The notes under the pieces are model-generated. The model was not told the origin of the DNA, did no database searches, and worked only from the letters and a program-made list of their open reading frames with translations. A DNA stretch of 44,135 bases from Nitrospirota bacterium (GTDB taxonomy: Bacteria; Nitrospirota; Thermodesulfovibrionia; Thermodesulfovibrionales; UBA6898): the NCBI GenBank assembly GCA_016235245.1, contig JACRLO010000037.1, forward strand, positions 1 to 44,135, read 5' to 3'. How positions within the stretch are numbered: the stretch's first letter is position 1; each line of letters begins with the position of its first letter. The translations under genes and the position numbers were made by a program. This document shows, piece after piece, positions 1 through 8,230 of this stretch.

Positions 1-1
1 A

Positions 2-1219
2 GTGAATATGCGGCCAGAAGTACGCAGAAGAATATTGATCATCACCGTCTCGCTTGCGGTCATTCTTGCTCTCGTATACGGCTTCATGCCGAAGCCTGTG
101 CGGGTTGATCTCGCGCAGGTGAAGAAGGGGGCCATGAGGGTGACCATAGACGAAGAAGGAAAGACGCGGGTAAAAGACCGCTTTATCGTGTCAGCTCCTG
201 TTGCAGGTTTCCTGCGCCGCGTTGAACTTGAAGTAGGGGATGCAATAAAGAAGGGGCAGGTTGTGGCCGAGCTTGAGCCGCTCCGTTCTTCAGTCCTTGA
301 CCCAAGGAGCAGGGCAGAGGCCCTTGCTGCTGTTTCAGCAGCCCAGGCAACGCTCAATGCGGTCAGGGAGGAAGAACGTTCTGCAGAGGCATCTGCTGAT
401 TATGCAAGAAAGAACATTGAGCGTCAGAAAAAGCTTTTCGAATCGGGCTATGTTGCCAAGGACACCCTCGATCAGGCTGACGCTGACGCAAAGAGGACCG
501 AGGCGGGCCGCCTCTCGGCAGAGGCGCGGGTAAAGGCTGCGCGGGCAGAGCTGGAGCGCGCAAGAAGCCTGTTGGGCCATTCTGCTGCTGAAGGGACTGT
601 TGACCGGGAGAGGGTCGTGACAGTCAGGGCGCCGGCTGCGGGCAGGGTTCTGAAAATCAATCACGAGAGTGAAGGCGTGATTGCTGGCGGCGAGCCGGTG
701 ATCGAGATCGGGGACCCCGAGACGATCGAGGTGAAGGCAGAGGTCCTTTCTGCGGAGGCAGTAAAGATCAAGCCGGGCGGGGCCGTACTCTTTGAGCGCT
801 GGGGAGGCAGTGAACCGCTCTCCGGCCTGGTGCGGGTCATCGAGCCTGCGGCATTCACGAAGATATCGAGTCTCGGCGTGGAGGAGCAGAGGGTGCTGGT
901 GATAGCAGACATAACCTCAGTGCCTGAGGCCTGGAAAAGGTTAGGAGACGGGTATCGGGTCGAGGCGAGCTTTGTGATATGGGAGGGCAGGGATGTTCTG
1001 CAGGTACCTTCGAGCGCACTCTTCAGAAAGGGTGAGGGATGGGCGGTTTTTGTTGCTGATAAGAACAGGGCACGTCTGAGAGAGGTCAATGTCGGCCATA
1101 GAAACGGCCTTGTGGCAGAGATCGTTTCAGGTCTGACCGGGAAGGAGCAGGTCATCACTCATCCAGACGAATTGATAAAGGACGGTGTCAGAGTGCGCCT
1201 GAGAAATAGCGGGAAATAA
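2..1219 (+). CDS. HlyD/RND-type membrane fusion (periplasmic adaptor) protein
   Basis: A 405-residue periplasmic adaptor of the kind that bridges an inner-membrane transporter (RND pump or ABC exporter) to an outer-membrane channel. A single N-terminal membrane anchor lies at about residues 10-28 after an Arg-rich start. It is followed by a lipoyl/barrel-sandwich half (about 60-95), an Ala/Glu/Arg-rich coiled-coil hairpin (about 100-195), the second lipoyl half (about 205-240) and beta-barrel/membrane-proximal segments to the end. The start is a GTG at the second base of the window, with an ATG two codons later. The ribosome binding site lies outside the window, so the start is uncertain. The transporter partner is not in view; the gene downstream is not a pump. 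The substrate cannot be told from sequence. Confidence 0.85.
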   Translation: MNMRPEVRRRILIITVSLAVILALVYGFMPKPVRVDLAQVKKGAMRVTIDEEGKTRVKDRFIVSAPVAGFLRRVELEVGDAIKKGQVVAELEPLRSSVLDPRSRAEALAAVSAAQATLNAVREEERSAEASADYARKNIERQKKLFESGYVAKDTLDQADADAKRTEAGRLSAEARVKAARAELERARSLLGHSAAEGTVDRERVVTVRAPAAGRVLKINHESEGVIAGGEPVIEIGDPETIEVKAEVLSAEAVKIKPGGAVLFERWGGSEPLSGLVRVIEPAAFTKISSLGVEEQRVLVIADITSVPEAWKRLGDGYRVEASFVIWEGRDVLQVPSSALFRKGEGWAVFVADKNRARLREVNVGHRNGLVAEIVSGLTGKEQVITHPDELIKDGVRVRLRNSGK

Positions 1220-1341
1220 TGGAGAGGACAGAAGTCCTTTATCTGTCAAAGAACATAAAACAGGACATTAGAGATTATTTCGATGTAAATCCTGTTTGGA
1301 GACTGTTAATATATGCAGCGATGAAGGAGAAGAGGAATTGA
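1219..1341 (+). CDS. Possible 40-residue leader ORF coupled to the upstream stop
   Basis: An ATG overlaps the TAA of the adaptor gene (TAATG) and opens a 40-codon frame ending in TGA at 1339-1341. The peptide begins MERTEVLYLSKN and ends AAMKEKRN. It overlaps the N-terminal part of the next gene in a different frame. It may be a short coupled ORF that hands ribosomes to the next gene, whose internal ATG at 1353 lies 11 bases past this stop. It may also be the true N-terminus of that gene separated by a frameshift, or chance. No family is recognised. Confidence 0.3.
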   Translation: MERTEVLYLSKNIKQDIRDYFDVNPVWRLLIYAAMKEKRN

Positions 1342-2360
1342 GGAAATATGTTATGGAAGCGTCTCCGCTTGGGCCTTCGCGAAAGGTGAAGGCAGCTATC
1401 CGCAAAGCCGTCAAGGACATTAATATGCAGCCAGAGGAAGGGTGGGCGCGTCTTGAGCGGCTGTTTCTTTCAAAATTTGGAATTGGCAAAGAAAGTCTTC
1501 TCTTTGCCAATTCACTGAAAGAGCTTTTGTTTGCCATCTGCCGGAGTCTCAGGCCAAGGAGAATACTGATTATTGGTCCTGCATTAAACATCTACCGGGA
1601 GGCTGCCCAGGCTGCCGGTGCGGTTATTGAATCTCTGTGTGGCAAGGAAGAGGGCTTCTTTCTTCCTGATATGTGCGCCCTTGTCGAAAAGGCCGAGGGC
1701 TCAGACCTCGTCTTTATCGCAAACCCCAACAGGATCAGCGGCAAAGTTATGTCCGACGCAGTGTTGAAGCAGCTGCTCGCAGCTCTTGCCCTGAAGGACT
1801 GTGTTACGGTAATTGATGAAGCGCTTATGGAGTTTGTAGAGGAAGAGGGTTTTATCCGGAGAGCCGGACAGAACGGCCGTATTATTGTTCTCAGGACTAC
1901 AGCCTATTACTTTGGTCTGCCTGGGCTTGAGCTTGCCTGTGCAGTGTCAGCTCCGAAGGCGATTGCGTCCCTGAGGCGGCAGTTGCAGAGTGATCCGAGC
2001 ATCCCTGCGATGGAGGCAGCACGCACGGCACTCAAGGACAGGACGTACAGAAGAGTAATGGACAAATTTATGAAAGAAGAGAAACTGCTCTTAAGAAAAG
2101 CGATCAGCAGAATGCCCGGAATGGTTATGTTTGATTCTGATACCAATATCGTTCTTCTGAAGGCTGTTAATCTTGCTGTTGAGATTGCCCGTAAGGCAGC
2201 TGGGGCGGGGCTTGCCGTTGACCCCTGTTCTGATTGTGACGGACTTAATGATGCATTTCTCAGAATCTCGGTGATGAAGCATGATCATAACCGTAAACTT
2301 ATCAAGCTGCTCAATGGGATCAGTCTGGAAGATGCAGAGAAGAAGAGCGGCGCTGCTTAA
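1296..2360 (+). CDS. CobD/HisC-like fold type I aminotransferase homologue lacking the PLP lysine
   Basis: A 354-residue protein with the layout of histidinol-phosphate aminotransferase or CobD (threonine-phosphate decarboxylase). It has a PLGPS motif near residue 24, NPN at 143-145, and the cofactor-contacting Asp in VIDEALMEF at about 172-180. Where CobD/HisC carry a Ser/Thr-x-Lys before F-x-L-P-G-L-R, this protein reads RTTAYYFGLPGLEL (200-213). The Schiff-base lysine aligns with Tyr204 and the following Arg with Glu. The glycine-rich phosphate site is also altered (ANSLKEL, 71-77). It may therefore not be an active PLP enzyme; this is inference from motif alignment by eye. TTG at 1296 is the longest start and has no clear ribosome site. 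ATG at 1353, after an AGGA, is a good alternative. The gene converges on the next one with an 11-base gap. Confidence 0.75.
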   Translation: METVNICSDEGEEELRKYVMEASPLGPSRKVKAAIRKAVKDINMQPEEGWARLERLFLSKFGIGKESLLFANSLKELLFAICRSLRPRRILIIGPALNIYREAAQAAGAVIESLCGKEEGFFLPDMCALVEKAEGSDLVFIANPNRISGKVMSDAVLKQLLAALALKDCVTVIDEALMEFVEEEGFIRRAGQNGRIIVLRTTAYYFGLPGLELACAVSAPKAIASLRRQLQSDPSIPAMEAARTALKDRTYRRVMDKFMKEEKLLLRKAISRMPGMVMFDSDTNIVLLKAVNLAVEIARKAAGAGLAVDPCSDCDGLNDAFLRISVMKHDHNRKLIKLLNGISLEDAEKKSGAA

Positions 2361-2371
2361 CACGTAAGGGG

Positions 2372-4351
2372 CTACGAGATGCTGTGTATTTTGGTGTAAC
2401 CGGATGCACTGAGCAGCGACTCTCCCCTGAGATTGATCATTTCGATAAAAGACTCAACCACATAGGGATCAAATTGTTTACCTGCGTTGAGGAAGAGCTC
2501 CTCCTTGACCTGATAGATCGAGAGGGCTTTCCGGTAAGACCGCTCCGACATCATGGCATCAAAAGTATCAACCACAGAAAGAATCCGTGCCTTAAGCGAT
2601 AGTTCCTCTCCTCTTAGCCCATAAGGATAACCCGCGCCGTCATAGCGCTCGTGGTGCTGGATGATAGTCTGCCTTACTCCTTCGAGGGTGTCGATCGGGC
2701 TCAGGATCTCTTCTCCGATGAGCGGATGAGATTTGATCAAACTGTATTCTTTTGACGTGAGTTTGCCCTGCTTCTGCAGGATGAAACTCTCGATACCGAT
2801 CTTGCCGATGTCGTGCAGAATGGATGCATGCTCGAGGATCTCAAGCTCTTTATAATCAAGGCCGATGAACCTGCCGAGTTCAAGGGCAAGGAGCTTGACT
2901 CTTTCTGAATGCCCCTTTGAGTAAAGATCGCTTGCCTCGAGGGCATTGACCAAAGACTGAATAGTGGCAAAATAGTTTCTTTTCACACTTTCATAAAGCC
3001 AGGCATTTTCCATCGAAACGATCGCCTGGTTTGAAAGGGTTGTCAGGATTTCCATGTCCTCGTCAGAAAAGGCTGATCCATTCTGCTTCATTTCGAGGAT
3101 CATTGTCCCTATAATCTCCCCTTTCATCTTAAGCGGCACCCCTATTTTTGACAAAGGGTCATTGCCATGCTGAAGCAGGATTGGCTTGCCCTGAGCCATA
3201 ACTTCGGTGTAATAAGCCTGATATTCCAGAGGCACATCTACGATGCTCTCTGTGCCAAGTCCCCTCCTGTACTGAATAATGAGGGGAGGCTGATTTGCGT
3301 TGCGGATGTGAAGAATGGCCCGTTCCGTGTTGAAGAGGTCAGCGGTGGTCCTGGTGATGATCTTCATGACCTCCTCAGTTTCGACAATGGAGGTCAGAAT
3401 CCTGCCGACCTCGTTCATTTTTTTGAGGCGCTCGACGACCTTTTCAAGTTCCTTGTTCTTTCCCTTAACTTCTTTTGACAGCGAGGTGATAGCTTTGTTT
3501 GCCGTCTCGAGTTCCTTAAGTCTGAACTCAAGCTGGGAGTTGAGGTCCTCGACCTTGTTCTTATGCTCGAGATCCATCCTGATTCTGGAAAGCTCCCGTT
3601 CTTTGGAGAGATTTTTTTTATACAGTTTGTTCATCTCATCGATCATCCTGTTAAAGGCAGTACCGATGGTGCCAAGCTCATCTTTGCTTGATCCCTGAAC
3701 GGTGGCGTTCCAATTGCCTCCCTCAACTTCCTGAATCGTGGTGAGGAGGTTCTTAAGCGGCGTCATCACGAAACGAGAGAAGAGCAGGCTCAGAACAACC
3801 GATATCACGATTACAATAATGATGTTCGAAAAGACGAGCATTCTTTTGATGGACAGCATTGTTGAGAAATTCCTCGATACGTCAAGCTTTACCTGGATGA
3901 CACCGATAATCATTTCCCTGCTGTCATGACAAGCAAAGCATTCCTGTCTGTTTGCAATGTTACGGAAATAGCTGATCGTGCTGTTGTTCTGGACAACCGG
4001 CTTCTGGTGTATTTCATGTGTCGCAATCTTCATATAATCGGGGGATTTGGCGCCAATCTCCGACATGTTGGTAGATTTCAGGATTGTGCCGGCAGGCGAA
4101 AGTATCCTGACATGCACGATTTCCTTATTCTTTCCGATATTTTCGAGGATCTTCTGGACTTCCTGGGTGTTACCCAATTTCATGTCGTGAGCTATGGTGC
4201 GCTCGATGATATCACCTAAAAAAATGGTGTCATCGACCTTTGATTCGATCATCTTGGTGTTCTGCATTCTGAGAACGACAGCTGTCGTGATGCCGACCGT
4301 AATGATGATGGTGAAGGCTATTACCGCAATAATCTTGGTTTTGATAATCAT
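2372..4351 (-). CDS. Membrane HD-GYP c-di-GMP phosphodiesterase with periplasmic c-haem (CXXCH) sensor
   Basis: A 659-residue signalling protein. TM1 lies at about 5-27 and is followed by a periplasmic sensor (28-170) containing one covalent-haem motif, C138-F-A-C141-H142. TM2 is at about 171-194, then HAMP (192-245), a coiled coil (245-315), a GAF domain (315-450) and an HD-GYP domain (455-650). The HD pair is H513-D514 and the signature region reads HHERYDGAGYP at about 566-576. HD-GYP domains hydrolyse cyclic di-GMP; haem-bearing periplasmic sensors of this layout usually respond to redox state or small gaseous ligands. The ligand here is inference. The gene is transcribed divergently from der. 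PilZ proteins encoded nearby could read the c-di-GMP level. All domain landmarks are intact. Confidence 0.9.
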   Translation of the reverse strand: MIIKTKIIAVIAFTIIITVGITTAVVLRMQNTKMIESKVDDTIFLGDIIERTIAHDMKLGNTQEVQKILENIGKNKEIVHVRILSPAGTILKSTNMSEIGAKSPDYMKIATHEIHQKPVVQNNSTISYFRNIANRQECFACHDSREMIIGVIQVKLDVSRNFSTMLSIKRMLVFSNIIIVIVISVVLSLLFSRFVMTPLKNLLTTIQEVEGGNWNATVQGSSKDELGTIGTAFNRMIDEMNKLYKKNLSKERELSRIRMDLEHKNKVEDLNSQLEFRLKELETANKAITSLSKEVKGKNKELEKVVERLKKMNEVGRILTSIVETEEVMKIITRTTADLFNTERAILHIRNANQPPLIIQYRRGLGTESIVDVPLEYQAYYTEVMAQGKPILLQHGNDPLSKIGVPLKMKGEIIGTMILEMKQNGSAFSDEDMEILTTLSNQAIVSMENAWLYESVKRNYFATIQSLVNALEASDLYSKGHSERVKLLALELGRFIGLDYKELEILEHASILHDIGKIGIESFILQKQGKLTSKEYSLIKSHPLIGEEILSPIDTLEGVRQTIIQHHERYDGAGYPYGLRGEELSLKARILSVVDTFDAMMSERSYRKALSIYQVKEELFLNAGKQFDPYVVESFIEMINLRGESLLSASGYTKIHSIS

Positions 4352-4534
4352 ATAGTTATCTGCTTATTTGCAAGATATATGCCCGAAAAAGAGTTGAAAC
4401 GCCTTGAAATACAAGCAATTTATGGCAAAATTAGCGCTTCTGTGGTGTATTTCACCCATTATTGTTTGAAAACTCGCAGTTATGAATGCATCTTTATGAA
4501 ACTAATTTTGTGCATTAGTATAGAATAATAATCT
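4352..4534. promoter_or_regulatory. Divergent intergenic region between HD-GYP gene and der
   Basis: 183 bases of AT-rich sequence that must carry the promoters of both divergent genes. A TAGAAT close to 4521 could be the -10 for der, but I find no convincing -35. No hairpin or tRNA is evident. Confidence 0.35.
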
Positions 4535-5851
4535 ATGAGAAAACCTTTTGTTGTGATTGTAGGCAGGCCAAACGTCGGGAAGTCCACCCTCTTTAACCGG
4601 ATGACCGGAACACATTCAGCAATTGTTGAAGACATCCCCGGTGTTACACGGGACCGGAACTACCTTGACGCAGAGTGGGAAGGCAAAAGCTATATGCTGG
4701 TCGATACCGGAGGTTTTTATATCGACCCGCCTGAGGACATCTTTGCCCAGGCCAAGGAGCAGGCTCTCTTTGCCATTGAGGAGGGCGACATTATCCTTCA
4801 CCTCCTTGACGGCAAGGATGGCCTCACACCTGCTGACATGGAACTGGCCCGCCTTATCCGCACCTCGGGCAAGAAAGTCATCTGGCTGGTAAACAAGATC
4901 GATGCACCGGTAAGGGACGAAAGGTTCTATGATTTTTATGCCATCGGCGCGGATGACCTTTATCCCGTTTCTGCAGCCACCGGATACGGGTATGACGACT
5001 TCATGGACATCCTGGGTGCGTTGCTTCCGGAATACCATGAAGAAAAAACCGAATATCCCAAGATAGCGGTTGTCGGAAGGCCGAATGTCGGCAAGTCGAC
5101 ACTGGTCAATGCTCTAACGGGCAAGAAGCGTATGGTCGTGAGTGACGTGGCAGGGACTACAAGGGATTCTATTGACAGCCCCTGTACCTTCCACGGCAAG
5201 AAGTATATGATCATCGACACGGCAGGGCTCAGGAAAAAAGGCAAGGTCGGGTACTCGCTTGAGCGGTTCTCCATGGTGCGGGCGGTCAGGAGCATTGAAC
5301 GCTGCGATGTTGCGCTCGTTGTTCTGGACATGAGTGTCGGAATTACCGAGCAGGACCAGAAGATCGCCGGCATCGTCAAGGACTACAATAAGGGTGTCGT
5401 ATTCCTCCTCAACAAATGGGACCTTGTGACTAATCCTGAGGAGACCTTTAAAAACGTTCTGCCTGAACTGTACCGGAAGGTCTGGTTCGCTGAATATGCG
5501 CCGGCGATCACCATATCCGGAGTCTCTAAAAAAAGGATTACCAAGGTTTTTCCGGTGATCGATGTTATCATCGAAGAACGACGGAAGCGAATCACAACAG
5601 GAGAACTGAACAGGTTTTTCCGCGAGATCATTGCAACAATTTCACTTCCTATGTATAAGGGCAAGGAAGTAAAGATGTACTATATGACCCAGGTGGGTAT
5701 CGAGCCTCCGGCATTTGTTGTTTTCTCGAATTACCGAAACGCGGTGATGGACTCTCACCTCAGATATATCGAGAGGAAGCTGCGGGAGTATTTCGGCTTC
5801 GGGGGAACGCCGATCAAGATCCATGTGAGGCCAAAAAAGAGAGATGCCTGA
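4535..5851 (+). CDS. der: Ribosome-assembly GTPase Der (EngA)
   Basis: A 438-residue double GTPase needed for 50S subunit maturation. Both G domains are complete. The first has GRPNVGKST near residue 10, DTGG and NKID. The second has GRPNVGKST near residue 185, DTAG and NKWD. A KH-like C-terminal domain (about 355-438) ends in a basic tail. Length is normal for the family. The start ATG has no strong Shine-Dalgarno sequence. The gene is followed almost immediately by the YihY-family gene, so der probably heads this operon. Identification is secure. Confidence 0.97.
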   Translation: MRKPFVVIVGRPNVGKSTLFNRMTGTHSAIVEDIPGVTRDRNYLDAEWEGKSYMLVDTGGFYIDPPEDIFAQAKEQALFAIEEGDIILHLLDGKDGLTPADMELARLIRTSGKKVIWLVNKIDAPVRDERFYDFYAIGADDLYPVSAATGYGYDDFMDILGALLPEYHEEKTEYPKIAVVGRPNVGKSTLVNALTGKKRMVVSDVAGTTRDSIDSPCTFHGKKYMIIDTAGLRKKGKVGYSLERFSMVRAVRSIERCDVALVVLDMSVGITEQDQKIAGIVKDYNKGVVFLLNKWDLVTNPEETFKNVLPELYRKVWFAEYAPAITISGVSKKRITKVFPVIDVIIEERRKRITTGELNRFFREIIATISLPMYKGKEVKMYYMTQVGIEPPAFVVFSNYRNAVMDSHLRYIERKLREYFGFGGTPIKIHVRPKKRDA

Positions 5852-5859
5852 GGGTGAAG

Positions 5860-6681
5860 ATGGTCAGGGTTATTGGCAGAAGCGTCCTCGATTTTTTCAG
5901 GGACAACGGCTTGATGCTCGCCGGTTCGATGTCCTATTTTACCATGATGGCGCTGGTGCCCCTCTGTCTTTTCCTGGTAACGGTATTCGGTTATTTCCTT
6001 GGACAATATCCTGATTTTTATAATTTCTTTATTGCAAAACTGGCAGGTTTTTTTCCTGCGGTGACACAGAATATTACCGATGATCTCACGAAGATCATCT
6101 CCTACAAAGGACTTGGAAAGTTCAGCCTTTTCCTTTACGGGGTCCTTTCTTTCCAGGTCTTTGCTTCTATGGAAGCAGCGCTGAATACCATTTTTAAGGT
6201 TAAGAAAAGAAGGCATTTTGTCGTCTCCGTAATTGTCTCTCTTGTCGTCGTGACGTTGATCATCGCGCTGCTGACCGCTTCCTTTGCAGCAGCCTCGCTT
6301 ATACCGCTTTTAAAGACCCTCGGATCGGATTTTTCCGGTATCAGGATCGGCAAGATCACAAAGTTTCTTCTGCAGTTCGTTCTTCCTTTTGTGCTTGTTC
6401 TGTTTTCGATCATGCTTCTCTATGTTGTCGTGCCGAAGACGCGCGTTGCACTCTCTTCGGCGTTGAGGGGCGCTTTCTTTGCAACCGTCATGCTGGAGAT
6501 TGCAAAGCATGCCTTTACGTGGTATGTGATCAACGTAGCGCATTTCGGGAAGATCTATGGCCCGCTGACCGCATTTGTCATGTTCCTGCTCTGGATGTTC
6601 TATTCCTCCGGCATCTTTTTAATCGGCGCCGAAATAGTGCATAATTTGGGGAGTCAAAAGCAGATAAGGAGCGTCAAATGA
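5860..6681 (+). CDS. YihY/UPF0761 (RBN/BrkB) family inner-membrane protein
   Basis: A 273-residue polytopic membrane protein of the YihY family. It has about six hydrophobic segments, including MLAGSMSYFTMMALVPL near the N-terminus and FVMFLLWMFYSSGIFLIGAE near the C-terminus; the latter region is the typical family signature. These proteins were once called RNase BN, but that activity belongs to another gene; their role is unsettled, with transport or envelope roles proposed. I place the start at ATG 5860, five bases after GAGGG, rather than GTG 5854. The stop overlaps the next start (ATGA). Its position between der and a MinD-like ATPase is notable. Confidence 0.88.
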   Translation: MVRVIGRSVLDFFRDNGLMLAGSMSYFTMMALVPLCLFLVTVFGYFLGQYPDFYNFFIAKLAGFFPAVTQNITDDLTKIISYKGLGKFSLFLYGVLSFQVFASMEAALNTIFKVKKRRHFVVSVIVSLVVVTLIIALLTASFAAASLIPLLKTLGSDFSGIRIGKITKFLLQFVLPFVLVLFSIMLLYVVVPKTRVALSSALRGAFFATVMLEIAKHAFTWYVINVAHFGKIYGPLTAFVMFLLWMFYSSGIFLIGAEIVHNLGSQKQIRSVK

Positions 6682-6860
6682 TAGACCTGATCGGGACGAT
6701 CGTTGAAGTGGGCACTGGTGAAGCCCTTTATGTGGGGAAGCTTGTCGAGATGAACGAATATGAAATTCATCTTGAGGCAGAGTCTGGCTGGGTCGTGGTC
6801 CCGATAGAACGGATCGCCTTTGTGCGGCCCAAAGAAGAAGCGGACTGGATAGCGCCGTAA
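6678..6860 (+). CDS. 60-residue small protein of unknown function (compact beta-rich)
   Basis: A short acidic protein with no recognised name. It begins MIDLIGTIVEVGTGEALYVG and ends in a Pro/Lys/Glu tail (FVRPKEEADW). Alternating hydrophobic residues and glycines suggest a small beta-barrel similar in size to Sm-like folds; that is inference only. It is translated in a tightly coupled block: its ATG overlaps the TGA of the YihY gene, its TAA overlaps the ATG of the MinD-like gene (TAATG), and an AAGGAG ribosome site lies six bases before the start. The perfect packing and clean ribosome site argue that it is real. Confidence 0.8.
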   Translation: MIDLIGTIVEVGTGEALYVGKLVEMNEYEIHLEAESGWVVVPIERIAFVRPKEEADWIAP

Positions 6861-8230
6861 TGTTATTTCTGAAGAACATATGGGCAATTGGCGGCGGCAA
6901 AGGCGGCGTCGGCAAGAGTGTTATGGCCGCAAATCTTGCGTGCGGTCTTGCCCGGCAGGGAAGCAGGGTGACCCTTATTGACGCGGACCTTGCGGGAGCA
7001 AACATCCATACGCTTTTCGGCATCCGGTATCCCGAGGTCACGCTTGCAGACTATCTGAAGAAAAGGGTCGCCAAATTCTCTGATGTCCTTATTCCGACGG
7101 CCCAGGAGAACCTTAACCTTATCTGCGGAGCTTCTGATCTCCTGGAGATGGCAAACCCGAAATATGCCCAGAAGCAGAAGCTGATGCGCGCCATTGCTGA
7201 TCTCGATGCAGACTACATAATCATCGACATCGGTGCCGGTTCAACGCTGAACAATCTTGATTTCTTCAATGCAGCACATATCGGCATTCTTGTTACGACT
7301 CCCATGCCGACCGCGGTCCAGAATGCCTATACGTTTTTAAAGATGGCACTGCACCGGAGAGTCCTTTCGCTCTTTTCCGACGAGCCGGCGCTCAGGAGCG
7401 AGATAGCCTCTGCGCTGGAAGACGGCAATGGGACCAAGAGCATGATCGAGCTCGTGGCAGATGTCAAAAAGATGGATGAAGCGGCTTCCTGGAAAATCAT
7501 CAAGACCCTGGTCGAAAGCCGGTATCGCCTGATCGTTAATATGTCATCAGAGATGGACGGCCAGAGAATAGCGAATGCGCTTGCGGGACTCGCCTATCAG
7601 TTTCTGCGGCTAAAGCTTCCCTGCTTTGGGACGGTTGGCGTCAGCGCGGACATCGAGCAGTCCGTCCGCAAGCTGCAGCCACTCATGTTAAGCGGCAATA
7701 CGGTTACTTCTCAGGCGATCAGGAAGATCACGCTGAAGATGAAAGACGAGACAATGCAATTCGCTGTCCGTGACCAGGTGGAGAAGAAGAAAGACGAACG
7801 GCAGCCCAAACCCGGGATTGAGGTCGCAGGAGAAAAACAGACGGCAATTGACAAAAGCGCTGCAGACCGTATCGGTCCCGGCGCAATGGAGGGAAGGATT
7901 ACGAAGGAACCGGATGTTGCAACCCGGTATAAGGCTTCAGAGACTGAATCGACGGTCCAGCTCTGCATGAATGACGAATTTGTGCACGAGGGCATCAGGC
8001 TTCATATCCAGACCGAAGACCTAGGGATCAAAAAAGCCAAGGTCTTGACCCTTGTCTTCAGGGGAGGACGTATTCTTTTTTCAAAGGAAACCGACTATGG
8101 CCAATTTGCAGACCAGCAGCATCTGGAACGGTCAGTCGCGGAACGGGTACGCTGGCAGCACAAGGCGATACTTGCCGGTATACATGCCGGAAAGCTGGGC
8201 GACAGACTTAGCGCGGAAGGGGGAGCCTGA
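6860..8230 (+). CDS. FlhG/MinD-like ATPase with C-terminal extension
   Basis: A 456-residue SIMIBI-class ATPase. The deviant Walker A motif GKGGVGKS is at 13-20, with the signature lysine at 14. A Walker A' DADLAGAN is near 41, and a DIGAG switch follows near 127. The first 290 residues resemble FlhG/FleN/MinD, which position flagella, pili or division proteins at membranes. Residues 305-365 are a charged, low-complexity linker. The last 85 residues form a separate conserved-looking domain (HIQTEDLGIKKAKVLTLVF, then an RWQHKAILAGIHAGKLG stretch). No C-terminal MinD amphipathic helix is apparent. Start and stop both overlap neighbours, and a PilZ gene follows, so a role in c-di-GMP-linked spatial control is a reasonable inference. 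Confidence 0.85.
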   Translation: MLFLKNIWAIGGGKGGVGKSVMAANLACGLARQGSRVTLIDADLAGANIHTLFGIRYPEVTLADYLKKRVAKFSDVLIPTAQENLNLICGASDLLEMANPKYAQKQKLMRAIADLDADYIIIDIGAGSTLNNLDFFNAAHIGILVTTPMPTAVQNAYTFLKMALHRRVLSLFSDEPALRSEIASALEDGNGTKSMIELVADVKKMDEAASWKIIKTLVESRYRLIVNMSSEMDGQRIANALAGLAYQFLRLKLPCFGTVGVSADIEQSVRKLQPLMLSGNTVTSQAIRKITLKMKDETMQFAVRDQVEKKKDERQPKPGIEVAGEKQTAIDKSAADRIGPGAMEGRITKEPDVATRYKASETESTVQLCMNDEFVHEGIRLHIQTEDLGIKKAKVLTLVFRGGRILFSKETDYGQFADQQHLERSVAERVRWQHKAILAGIHAGKLGDRLSAEGGA

